This document shows, in pieces, positions 11,716 to 16,844 of a DNA stretch of 21,349 nt; position 1 is the first letter of the stretch; each line of letters opens with the position of its first letter. The position numbers and the translations under genes are program-made. A model generated the notes under the pieces. The model was not told the origin of the DNA and ran no database searches. It saw only the letters and a program-made list of their open reading frames with translations. This stretch comes from a virus. The stretch spans positions 1 to 21,349 of the IMG/VR virus record IMGVR_UViG_3300032316_001251; one strand, given 5' to 3'.

Positions 11716-12177
11716 CTAGAGTGGATACCTGTCCGCATCTTCCTGGGTGAAGAGTTCAAAGGAGCCCATGTAGTAATCATCCTGAACCTGAAGAAGGTAG
11801 AGGAGGTAGGATCCCATGGTGAGGTATGAAGTGTAGAGATACTTGCTGCCTGTGGGATCATAAATATCTACTTCCCGGAGATTGGAAGTATCATCCACAA
11901 TGGGGATGATTTCTTCATCCTCTGCTGCCAGGTAGTAGGTGCCATCTGGAGTTCTGATGATGTAGTTGTTAGTTTCATACCCTTGAATGGATGGGCCGGT
12001 TGCCAATGCCACCGTGCCCTGGGGGAGTGCCTTAGCCTGCTCTGGGAGGATTACTTCATCTGGCCTAAGGAAGTCGGTAACTACTGAGGAATCCTCTGCC
12101 AGGAGGTGGAAGTTGACCTGAGGTGCATTCTGAAAGACTCGGTCTAGAGTCTTCTTGGTGTCTTTACTAATCATCAT
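11716..12177 (-). CDS. Hypothetical protein with foreign codon use
   Basis: This is a 153-residue acidic protein: a helical start (SKDTKKTLDRVFQNAPQ), then PEQAKALPQGTVALATG, an NYIIRTPDGTYYLAAEDEE strand pair, a YLYTSYLTMGSYLLYLLQVQ segment and FELFTQEDADRYPL. The family was not recognised. By eye only about six CpG occur in 462 bases and codons avoid GCG and CGC, matching 5409-5687 and unlike all other neighbours. It has a normal cassette promoter and a perfect-looking terminator. ATG at 12177 or 12174 (adjacent) is uncertain. I see two recoded or recently acquired genes that were fitted with the shared promoter. Confidence 0.85.
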   Translation of the reverse strand: MMISKDTKKTLDRVFQNAPQVNFHLLAEDSSVVTDFLRPDEVILPEQAKALPQGTVALATGPSIQGYETNNYIIRTPDGTYYLAAEDEEIIPIVDDTSNLREVDIYDPTGSKYLYTSYLTMGSYLLYLLQVQDDYYMGSFELFTQEDADRYPL

Positions 12178-12210
12178 TCTGTCCTTCCGTCCTTGGTACC
12201 TAATAGATCA

Positions 12211-12219
12211 ATTATATCA
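12211..12219 (-). promoter_or_regulatory. Cassette promoter for 11716-12177
   Basis: TGATATAATTGATCTATTAGG, then GGACGGAAGGACAG. The bases after the -10 depart from AGTACTAAC, as at 5726. Confidence 0.8.
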
Positions 12220-12246
12220 GGTACTCGAGTTCGAAAGTCAAGAAGG

Positions 12247-12504
12247 TCAGGAAGACAGAGCTGGTGTTGCAGTCCAGAGAATCTCGCCGGTCGACGTATC
12301 GACGATGCCGAGGATCATGTTCCGAGTCCACAGCTCGTAGCGCTTGCCGAGCTCGGGATGATTCTGCAACCACCAATAAAGCTCGCCCGCAGTCTTCCCC
12401 GCCTCAGCGAGAACTGCGTATTCCATCGCGTCATTCGTCATTGGATCTCGAGCGTAGTCGCCGCGATCACAGATGAAGAAGACGTAGCTCGTCAGATAAC
12501 TCAT
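12247..12504 (-). CDS. Small hypothetical protein
   Basis: This is an 85-residue protein: MSYLTSYVFFICDRGDYARD, then a helical AMEYAVLAEAGKTAGELYWW and a final strand pair MILGIVDTSTGEILW. The family was not recognised. ATG at 12504 overlaps the upstream TGA (ATGA). It is last of the three-gene unit 13273-12247; no clear terminator follows, and the next promoter lies 28 bases downstream. Confidence 0.8.
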   Translation of the reverse strand: MSYLTSYVFFICDRGDYARDPMTNDAMEYAVLAEAGKTAGELYWWLQNHPELGKRYELWTRNMILGIVDTSTGEILWTATPALSS

Positions 12505-12833
12505 TCCGGGTCCACGATCGATACCGGGACTACGATCTCGGGCGAGACGACCGTGCCATCGGAGGTAATTCGCGAGAATCGACCCATCGGCTTGTCGAGC
12601 GTCACGACGATCTTCGTCCGGCGCATGCCAACAACCGTGCCCGTGCTGCCAACGAGATACTTCGTGCCGCACATTGAGTTGAATCGAACCCGCTGGCCGA
12701 TACCAAAGTCGCCCTTGGTCCGCGTTGTGCGCTTAGCGGTCTGGCGCTTTTTGATCGCCGCAGAGATCTCATCGAGGTTGTTGTCGAGATTGCCGTTCTC
12801 GATATCCTCGAACAATGTCCAGAGATTCGTCAT
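12501..12833 (-). CDS. Conserved phage protein with a KOW/SH3-like segment
   Basis: This is a 110-residue protein. Residues 1-40 form a helical, acidic/basic start (DIENGNLDNNLDEISAAIKKR). Residues about 42-90 read GIGQRVRFNSMCGTKYLVGS, then TGTVVGMRRTKIVVTLDKPM. The order RVRFN, then YLVG, TGTVV, RTKIVV resembles a small beta-barrel (KOW- or SH3-like) seen in several actinophage proteins. Function unknown; RNA or ribosome binding is possible. Start ATG at 12833 overlaps the upstream stop (ATGA). Confidence 0.8.
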   Translation of the reverse strand: MTNLWTLFEDIENGNLDNNLDEISAAIKKRQTAKRTTRTKGDFGIGQRVRFNSMCGTKYLVGSTGTVVGMRRTKIVVTLDKPMGRFSRITSDGTVVSPEIVVPVSIVDPE

Positions 12834-13273
12834 CGCGACACCTCCGAGTAGCTGATACTGCCTTCGAGCGTCCGCATCGTCTTGCCGTCGAAGTCATTAC
12901 GCCAAAACGCACCGTCCTCGCCGCGCCACTCGATGAACGAGCCCGGCTCAATGAACTCCGCGATGGCGGCGAGGAACAAGTCCTCCTGGCCCGTCTTGCT
13001 GTCGTACGCCCGAATGCGCGTGCCCTCCGGCAGAACCTCGGTCTCAAAGCCGAGCATGTCGAGAACCTCGTAGACAGTTGTCACCGTCTTGTCATAGTCC
13101 TTTGGCATCCAAGAAAACCACTTCGCAGTCTGCTTGCCGCCGGAGTACGAGCCTCCGCGCTTGAGATGATCGTTGCTGGGATCGTTGAGATCCTTGAGTA
13201 CCTGAAGCGCCGCGTCCTCGTGCACTACGGGTAGAAGCCACTCGACATTCTCGATGTTGACGTAGTATCCCAT
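12830..13273 (-). CDS. Conserved actinophage-type hypothetical protein
   Basis: This is a 147-residue protein opening MGYYVNIENVEWLLPVVHED. The conserved-looking blocks are LKRGGSYSGGKQ, WFSWMPKDYD, YDSKTGQEDLFLAAIAEFIE and GSFIEWRGEDGAFWR. From memory this is a widespread actinobacteriophage and actinobacterial family whose function is unknown. ATG at 13273 follows GAAGGGACACGG. It is the first gene of a three-gene unit with ATGA overlaps. Confidence 0.85.
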   Translation of the reverse strand: MGYYVNIENVEWLLPVVHEDAALQVLKDLNDPSNDHLKRGGSYSGGKQTAKWFSWMPKDYDKTVTTVYEVLDMLGFETEVLPEGTRIRAYDSKTGQEDLFLAAIAEFIEPGSFIEWRGEDGAFWRNDFDGKTMRTLEGSISYSEVSR

Positions 13274-13311
13274 TTCCGTGTCCCTTCGTCGTTTGCCGTG
13301 CTGATAGAACT

Positions 13312-13320
13312 ATTATATCA
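13312..13320 (-). promoter_or_regulatory. Cassette promoter for the 13273-12247 unit
   Basis: TGATATAATAGTTCTATCAG, then CACGGCAAACGACGAAGGGAC. The upstream gene 13313-13603 ends within it (ATA-TAA). It is nearly identical to the plus-strand promoter at 1872. Confidence 0.9.
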
Positions 13321-13603
13321 GGTGCTTGCCGCATGCTCGAGTATCTCCGAGCGCGAAGGCCGCACAGTTCGAAGCTCGACAAAAACGCTCCTCAATACAA
13401 AGCTCATCCGCGAACACGAAGCTCATTGAGACTGGAGCTCCGGGGACGTCCGTCTCCTCGAACTCAACGAGAAGCTCGTCGACGCCTGTGCGAATAATCG
13501 CTGCCGCGACCATGAGAAGCTCGCCTCCGTGCTCGAGTGGCATGAGGATCGCGTCGCCGACACCTAAGTCAAAAGCTTGAACCGGGCGTGCCATAACTGT
13601 CAT
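13313..13603 (-). CDS. Small Cys-containing hypothetical protein
   Basis: This is a 96-residue protein: VQAFDLGVGDAILMPLEHGG, then strand-rich VDELLVEFEETDVPGAPVSM. Its tail contains CIEERFCRASNCAAFALG, then a last Cys and the end KHLI, giving four Cys and one His; metal binding is possible. ATG at 13603 overlaps the upstream TGA (ATGA). The final codons (CTG ATA TAA) are supplied by the promoter of the next unit. Confidence 0.8.
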   Translation of the reverse strand: MTVMARPVQAFDLGVGDAILMPLEHGGELLMVAAAIIRTGVDELLVEFEETDVPGAPVSMSFVFADELCIEERFCRASNCAAFALGDTRACGKHLI

Positions 13604-13818
13604 GCGTCGACTACCTCCAGGTTCCGAACGGAGAATACCGGTTCGCCCGCAGTGTTGAAGACTCTAATCTTGCCGTCGAACCATTCGCCTGTCGGGTCCT
13701 GGGCGATCTTGCCGCGAATCAGCTCGAGGGCGGCGTCTTTGGCGTCAGGCAGGTCGTCAGCTTCGAAATAGATCACGAACGTCTTGCCGCGCCGGCGCGA
13801 GGTCAGTCGATAGATCAT
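13600..13818 (-). CDS. Small protein paralogous to 13815-14027
   Basis: This is a 72-residue protein: MIYRLTSRRRGKTFVIYFEA, then DAKDAALELIRGKI and GEWFDGKIRVFNTAGE. It shares its whole layout with the preceding gene (YRLT, strand, helix with DA and AIE or ALE, P-x-G-x-W, then a strand with G-x-I). This suggests tandem duplication. The fold looks alpha/beta, and the family was not recognised. ATG at 13818 overlaps the upstream stop. Confidence 0.8.
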   Translation of the reverse strand: MIYRLTSRRRGKTFVIYFEADDLPDAKDAALELIRGKIAQDPTGEWFDGKIRVFNTAGEPVFSVRNLEVVDA

Positions 13819-14027
13819 GCGGAAGCCTTGGCTTCCATTGAGTGAATGAGACTCCCGCTCGTGTCGCGAAGCTCGATTCGACCGAGAGCCCACGGGCCGC
13901 TCGGAGACTTGTGCGCTCGATCAAGAACGATCTCGATCGCCTGCATCGTCGCGTCGAACGAGTCGTCCGCGACGATCTTCGCGCTGCGCTGATGCCGGCC
14001 GCTTACCGCCGTGAGCCTGTACCGCAT
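13815..14027 (-). CDS. Small hypothetical protein, paralogue of 13600-13818
   Basis: This is a 70-residue protein: MRYRLTAVSGRHQRSAKIVA, then DATMQAIEIVLDRAHKSPSG and PWALGRIELRDTSGSLI. It is the first member of the pair and is followed directly by its paralogue. ATG at 14027 follows AACAACGGGAGGACGC. It is the first gene of the three-gene unit 14027-13313. Confidence 0.8.
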   Translation of the reverse strand: MRYRLTAVSGRHQRSAKIVADDSFDATMQAIEIVLDRAHKSPSGPWALGRIELRDTSGSLIHSMEAKASA

Positions 14028-14057
14028 TGCGTCCTCCCGTTGTTCGTCGTTGGCACT

Positions 14058-14066
14058 ATTATATCA
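14058..14066 (-). promoter_or_regulatory. Cassette promoter for the 14027-13313 unit
   Basis: TGATATAATAGTGCCAACGAC, then GAACAACGGGAGGAC. Confidence 0.85.
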
Positions 14067-14157
14067 GGCAAGCCTGACGCGCGGGGTGACGGTTGAGGTA
14101 GCTACTCTCCCTGTGTTGCTACCTGCCCTTACCGGAGAGATGACCGCCGCGCGCGAT
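14067..14157. other. Noncoding spacer with a weak hairpin
   Basis: No gene is seen in this stretch between the 14158 terminator and the next promoter. AGGTAGC (near 14095) and GCTACCT (near 14118) can form a 7-bp stem, possibly a second terminator for the 14207 gene or part of a small RNA. Evidence is weak. Confidence 0.35.
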
Positions 14158-14196
14158 CCGTGCGCCCTGCCTCAATGCGCGAGGCAGGGTGCACGG
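14158..14196 (-). terminator. Terminator after 14207-14539
   Basis: A 16-bp stem CCGTGCACCCTGCCTC / GAGGCAGGGCGCACGG on the minus strand with one G-U pair and a seven-base loop, starting 10 bases after the stop codon. Confidence 0.85.
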
Positions 14197-14206
14197 ACAG
14201 CTAGGC

Positions 14207-14539
14207 CTACTTGGCGATGAGCACCGTGTAGGGCGACTCGTACAGCGAGGCCTGGTAGGCCTCGGGGAATGCGGACTGCAAGACCTTGCGGTCGATGTTG
14301 CTGCGGTTGCGCTGGGCGATCCGCACGCGCTCGACGCCGGCAATGGTGCCGACCTCGGCGTCGCCGAGGAGCTCACGGAGGGCAGCCTCGGCTGCCTCCT
14401 TCTCGCCCTCGAGCACCTTCATTGCCGCCTTGGCGGCAGTAAACCGCGCGATGAGCTGCGCGGCGTCCGTCTGATCGAGCTCGACGGTCGGGGTGGAAAT
14501 GACGACCTCGGTCGTCTTGGTAACTACGGTGCTAGTCAT
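14207..14539 (-). CDS. Homologue of the YqaJ C-terminal region
   Basis: This is a 110-residue protein. A helical region (DAAQLIARFTAAKAAMKVLE, then GEKEAAEAALRELLGDAE) leads to VGTIAGVERVRIAQRNRSNI, then DRKVLQSAFPEAYQASLYES and YTVLIAK. From memory this is the order seen after the nuclease domain in many YqaJ-type phage recombinases: a coiled helix, LGDAE-GT--G, then an RS-ID-K-L helix and a P-x-x-Y end. Here it stands alone without the nuclease domain, so it may be a split partner of a recombinase elsewhere in the genome or an independent adaptor. ATG at 14539 follows GAAGGGAAG. Confidence 0.75.
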   Translation of the reverse strand: MTSTVVTKTTEVVISTPTVELDQTDAAQLIARFTAAKAAMKVLEGEKEAAEAALRELLGDAEVGTIAGVERVRIAQRNRSNIDRKVLQSAFPEAYQASLYESPYTVLIAK

Positions 14540-14594
14540 TCGACTACTTCCCTTCGTCTCTTGAGGAGCCCCTTCTCGGCGCCTCGATAGTACT

Positions 14595-14603
14595 ATTATA
14601 TCA
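14595..14603 (-). promoter_or_regulatory. Cassette promoter for 14207-14539
   Basis: TGATATAATAGTACTATCGAG, then a GC-rich leader with GACGAAGGGAAG. Divergent from the plus-strand gene at 14752; a run of 13 C lies between the two promoters. Confidence 0.85.
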
Positions 14604-14638
14604 GGTGCCTGTTGCCGCGGAATACCCCCCCCCCCCCT

Positions 14639-14660
14639 TGACCTAGACCGGTCATTGACC
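14639..14660. promoter_or_regulatory. Possible operator: TGACC / GGTCA repeats
   Basis: TGACC at 14639, GGTCA at 14650 and TGACC at 14656 are alternating copies of one five-base half-site, two of them in a 5-1-5 palindrome (GGTCA-T-TGACC). They lie between divergent promoters and just upstream of the HTH gene. Binding by that protein is a guess. Confidence 0.45.
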
Positions 14661-14670
14661 ATTTGAAGGG

Positions 14671-14699
14671 TTACCAGCTTTCTATGGTGTAGGTAGAAT
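14671..14699 (+). promoter_or_regulatory. Possible promoter of the plus-strand HTH gene
   Basis: TTACCA at 14671-14676 and TAGAAT at 14694-14699 are 17 bases apart. It does not belong to the cassette family. GAGAAAGAAGGACGC provides a Shine-Dalgarno. Confidence 0.45.
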
Positions 14700-14751
14700 C
14701 GAAACTGCAAGGGCGGGCATAAGCTCGTCGACATAGAGAAAGAAGGACGCA

Positions 14752-15096
14752 ATGGCAACGACAGCTGAATCGAATCTCACCAAGGCGATCGGTCTTATCG
14801 CCGAAGCCATTTCGGAAATGCGCACCGAACCGCGCGTCACACAGAGCGAGGTTCGAACAACCGAGCTTCGCAGCGACGACATACGGCCTCGCGCAACACG
14901 GACTCGAATGAAGAAGACCGCGGCACCTGGAAAGGCTGCCCAGCTATACCGCAGCGGGCTATCAGTGAATGACGTCGCGCACGAGATCGGCGTTAGCTAT
15001 CCGACCGCGCGAAAGATGATTGCTCAGGGCGGTGGAGATATCCGTGACCGCGCGCACCGTGGGCCGCAGCGCAGGCGCGCCGGCAGCGCGGCTTAG
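14752..15096 (+). CDS. Small HTH DNA-binding protein on the plus strand
   Basis: This is a 114-residue protein with the same architecture as 5981-6325. An N-terminal helix (ESNLTKAIGLIAEAISEMR) is followed by a linker and then a helix-turn-helix at about 63-90 (AAQLYRSGLSVNDVAHEIGV, then SYPTARKMIAQGGG). RDRAHR and an Arg/Ala tail follow. This protein is the only plus-strand gene between 3900 and the right edge. ATG at 14752 follows AAGAAGGACGC. The divergent location with half-site repeats upstream fits a self-regulating repressor or activator, but the sequence cannot show which. A bidirectional terminator follows at 15098. Confidence 0.85.
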   Translation: MATTAESNLTKAIGLIAEAISEMRTEPRVTQSEVRTTELRSDDIRPRATRTRMKKTAAPGKAAQLYRSGLSVNDVAHEIGVSYPTARKMIAQGGGDIRDRAHRGPQRRRAGSAA

Positions 15097-15097
15097 C

Positions 15098-15150
15098 AAG
15101 TCGACGGGCCGGGGTTCACAGGGGAAGGTGAACGCCCGGCCCGTCGACTT
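15098..15150. terminator. Bidirectional terminator between 14752-15096 and 15155-15508
   Basis: A long stem: 22-base arm 15098-15119 pairs with 15128-15150 (one bulged base) around an eight-base loop. It begins right after the stop of the plus-strand gene and five bases after the stop of the minus-strand gene, so it can serve both. Confidence 0.9.
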
Positions 15151-15154
15151 TCCG

Positions 15155-15508
15155 CTAGGGAACGGTGATCCAGCGCCGCGCGCAGGTGTCGACGGTTCGC
15201 TCGTAGAAGTAACCTTGGTCGTGCGCGTGCGAGCTGGGACCGCGATAGCGCATCGGGCTGCCGGCAGCTTCCCAGCACAGTCGGTGGTAGACCGTGTTGT
15301 CCATGCCGATGTCGTAGCTACCCATGCCGTCGCTGCCTTCATCGCCGACGCTGCCGTAGCCGTCGTAGACGCCGGTCTTGATGTTATCGCGCGGCGTGAT
15401 GACCACCGCGTGATTCTGCCATGCCATGCCATCCGGCACGTCGTATGGCGCAACGATGCTGTCGCCGCATTCGATGCAGTCCTGGCTGAAGAATCCCACT
15501 GCGATCAC
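15155..15508 (-). CDS. Zinc-binding-type hypothetical protein
   Basis: This is a 117-residue protein: FSQDCIECGDSIVAPYD with C11-x2-C14, later YHRLCWEAAG with H75-x2-C78. Together these could form a zinc site like many small phage zinc-ribbon proteins. A Gly/Asp-rich stretch at 43-70 lies between them. GTG at 15508 overlaps the TGA of 15505-15705 (GTGA). It is the second and last gene of the unit that starts at the 15749 promoter. Confidence 0.8.
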   Translation of the reverse strand: MIAVGFFSQDCIECGDSIVAPYDVPDGMAWQNHAVVITPRDNIKTGVYDGYGSVGDEGSDGMGSYDIGMDNTVYHRLCWEAAGSPMRYRGPSSHAHDQGYFYERTVDTCARRWITVP

Positions 15509-15705
15509 CACCCTCTCGTCCGCGCAAGGAACTCCTTGCGGACCTGCGGGGAGCAATCAAAGGCAATGCCTTCGACCAAGTCGGAGTAGCCTTCCTCGAC
15601 CATGTCCTCGCCATAGTCGGCGGCGACATCCTGCTCGGCAGCGCGAAGCGCGTGCAGCGCGTCGTTGACGTCGGTGTACATGTACTTCGTAGAACGCTGT
15701 GCCAT
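15505..15705 (-). CDS. Small hypothetical protein, paralogue of 15923-16126
   Basis: This is a 66-residue protein: MAQRSTKYMYTDVNDALHAL, then EQDVAADYGEDMVEEGYSDL and a tail with CSPQVRKEFLARTRGW. It is clearly related along its length to 15923-16126 (YTYT, ALR, HDVAAEYGEDM, the final aromatic). Its role is unknown. ATG at 15705 follows GAAAGGACACGG. Promoter, leader and gene all repeat the upstream unit, which marks a tandem duplication. Confidence 0.85.
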   Translation of the reverse strand: MAQRSTKYMYTDVNDALHALRAAEQDVAADYGEDMVEEGYSDLVEGIAFDCSPQVRKEFLARTRGW

Positions 15706-15748
15706 TGCCGTGTCCTTTCGTCGTTGGCCTCGTCGTTGACGTAGTACT

Positions 15749-15757
15749 ATTATATCA
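15749..15757 (-). promoter_or_regulatory. Cassette promoter for the 15705-15155 unit
   Basis: TGATATAATAGTACTACGTC, then AACGACGAGGCC and a second AACGACGAAAGGACACGG: the leader motif is partly doubled. Confidence 0.9.
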
Positions 15758-15761
15758 GGCC

Positions 15762-15829
15762 GGCGCACCGGGAGAGCGAGTCGATGCCGTCGGGGGAAAC
15801 GGCGGGTCGCATGCTCCCGGCGCGCCGGG
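15762..15829 (-). terminator. Possible terminator after the Cys-rich peptide
   Basis: CCGGCGCACCGGGAG (15763-15777) and CTCCCGGCGCGCCGG (near 15814-15828) form a long-loop inverted repeat; the second arm also contains a self-palindrome CCCGGCGCGCCGGG. Evidence is modest. Confidence 0.4.
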
Positions 15830-15836
15830 GTCTGTG

Positions 15837-15920
15837 TTAGCGGCGTCTGCCGCCGCACCCTCGATGACCGCAGCCTCCACAGAAGCCACCGGAGCTGCAG
15901 GCGCACCCGCAGCTGCCCAC
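15837..15920 (-). CDS. Possible 27-residue Cys/Gly-rich peptide
   Basis: A GTG two bases after the TGA of 15923-16126 opens a 27-codon frame with six cysteines (starting MGSCGCACSSGGFCGGCG). It ends in CGG and a run of arginines. GAGGTGG lies 8-10 bases upstream. The pattern resembles a metal-binding or disulfide-rich peptide, but it is so short and glycine-rich that chance is possible. It is missing from the paralogous unit, where a longer zinc-type gene (15155-15508) takes its place. Confidence 0.45.
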   Translation of the reverse strand: MGSCGCACSSGGFCGGCGHRGCGGRRR

Positions 15921-15922
15921 GG

Positions 15923-16126
15923 TCACCACCACCTCTCGCACGCCTCACGACGGAACTGCGCGCGGAACTCCGGGTCGCAGTCGCTGGCGAGCTGGGAGAT
16001 GATGTCCTGGATCGCCTCGCGGATCATGTCCTCGCCGTACTCGGCGGCGACGTCGTGCTCGCAGTCGCGGAGGGCTTCACGCGCCTGCTCGATCGTAGTG
16101 TACGTGTACTGCGTTGCCTTTGCCAT
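15923..16126 (-). CDS. Small hypothetical protein, paralogue of 15505-15705
   Basis: This is a 67-residue protein: MAKATQYTYTTIEQAREALR, then CEHDVAAEYGEDMIREAIQD and IISQLASDCDPEFRAQFRRE. It is mostly helical and acidic in the middle, ending in ERWW. It is homologous along its length to the gene downstream at 15505-15705. ATG at 16126 follows GAAGGGACACGG. Function unknown. Confidence 0.85.
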   Translation of the reverse strand: MAKATQYTYTTIEQAREALRDCEHDVAAEYGEDMIREAIQDIISQLASDCDPEFRAQFRREACERWW

Positions 16127-16157
16127 TTCCGTGTCCCTTCGTCGTTGGCGTAGTACT

Positions 16158-16166
16158 ATTATATCA
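16158..16166 (-). promoter_or_regulatory. Cassette promoter for 15923-16126
   Basis: TGATATAATAGTACTACGCC, then AACGACGAAGGGACACGG. The TGA is also the stop codon of 16164-16445. Confidence 0.9.
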
Positions 16167-16445
16167 GGCGCCTTGAAGGCACCTGATCTCGTACGCTTCC
16201 CACAGGTCGAGGGTCGCCTCGAAGTCTCCGGTCTCGTGGTAGAAGCCCTCGAGCTTAGGCAGGTCGCCCCAGATGCTGGCAACGAGCACGGCCGAGCGCC
16301 ATCCGATCTCATCGGTGGGGTCGACGCAGGGGCATTCTCTGACGAATGCCTCGGCGAGGCCGCTGTACGGGTTGGTGCGATCGCCAGCCTCGACGTACCC
16401 TTCGCCTGAGCAGGCGACGCAGTTGGCGGTGACGGTGTCAGTCAT
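16164..16445 (-). CDS. Small protein with a DnaJ-like CxxC knuckle
   Basis: This is a 93-residue protein with C9-x2-C12 in NCVACSGEGYVEAG, which looks like one half of a CxxCxGxG zinc knuckle. The second pair C38-x-C40 (ECPCVD) could complete the site. The rest is helical with several Trp. ATG at 16445 is preceded by GAAAGGACACC. Its stop codon TGA is part of the next promoter. Its partner, if any, is unknown. Confidence 0.85.
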   Translation of the reverse strand: MTDTVTANCVACSGEGYVEAGDRTNPYSGLAEAFVRECPCVDPTDEIGWRSAVLVASIWGDLPKLEGFYHETGDFEATLDLWEAYEIRCLQGA

Positions 16446-16478
16446 GAGGTGTCCTTTCGTCGTTGGTGCGTTGAAACT

Positions 16479-16487
16479 ATTATATCA
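16479..16487 (-). promoter_or_regulatory. Cassette promoter for 16164-16445
   Basis: TGATATAATAGTTTCAACGC, then CCAACGACGAAAGGACACC. The TGA doubles as the stop codon of 16485-16733. Confidence 0.9.
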
Positions 16488-16733
16488 GGCAGGCCCGTCG
16501 CGCCAGGAGTCGTACGGATCCGTGTAGTCCTCGGGTGAATCGACCTTCCGGTTCCACTCGTACTCGCACACCATGCACACGCAGGAGTCCACATCGTCGT
16601 ATCGGTGCAGCGTCGTGACCACGTGCAGGGTTGGCTTCTCGCACTCGGGGCATTCGAGGGTCTCCTCGGTCTCCGCGTACGGACCGGCGATCTGCCACTC
16701 GCTACCGGTGACGCCCGGCGGGTAGTTGCTCAT
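16485..16733 (-). CDS. Small zinc-ribbon protein
   Basis: This is an 82-residue protein. C28-x2-C31 (LECPECEKPTLHVV) and C51-x-C53-x2-C56 (SCVCMVCEYEW) form a plausible four-ligand zinc ribbon like many transcription or DNA-processing zinc ribbons, with 20 residues between the pairs. ATG at 16733 follows GACAGGAGGAAACC. Its stop codon lies in the next promoter. Function not assigned. Confidence 0.85.
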   Translation of the reverse strand: MSNYPPGVTGSEWQIAGPYAETEETLECPECEKPTLHVVTTLHRYDDVDSCVCMVCEYEWNRKVDSPEDYTDPYDSWRDGPA

Positions 16734-16766
16734 TCGGTTTCCTCCTGTCGTTCCGTCGTTGGAACT

Positions 16767-16775
16767 ATTATATCA
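16767..16775 (-). promoter_or_regulatory. Cassette promoter for 16485-16733
   Basis: TGATATAATAGTTCCAACGAC, then GGAACGACAGGAGGAAACC. Confidence 0.9.
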
Positions 16776-16785
16776 GGGAGGCCGG

Positions 16786-16837
16786 CCCGGAGAGGGACGG
16801 GACGAAAGGACGGACGAAACAACCGCCCCTCTCCGTG
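16786..16837 (-). terminator. Possible terminator after the VWA gene
   Basis: CCGGAGAGGG (16787-16796) and CCCTCTCCG (16827-16835) pair across a 30-base loop. On the plus strand the loop contains an isolated GACGAAAGGACGG, the Shine-Dalgarno motif of the cassette in the opposite orientation. Confidence 0.5.
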
Positions 16838-16844
16838 CCGGTGT

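Noticed and set aside
14067-14157. Small RNA gene
   Set aside because: Only one weak 7-bp stem and no dedicated promoter; listed as noncoding spacer instead.
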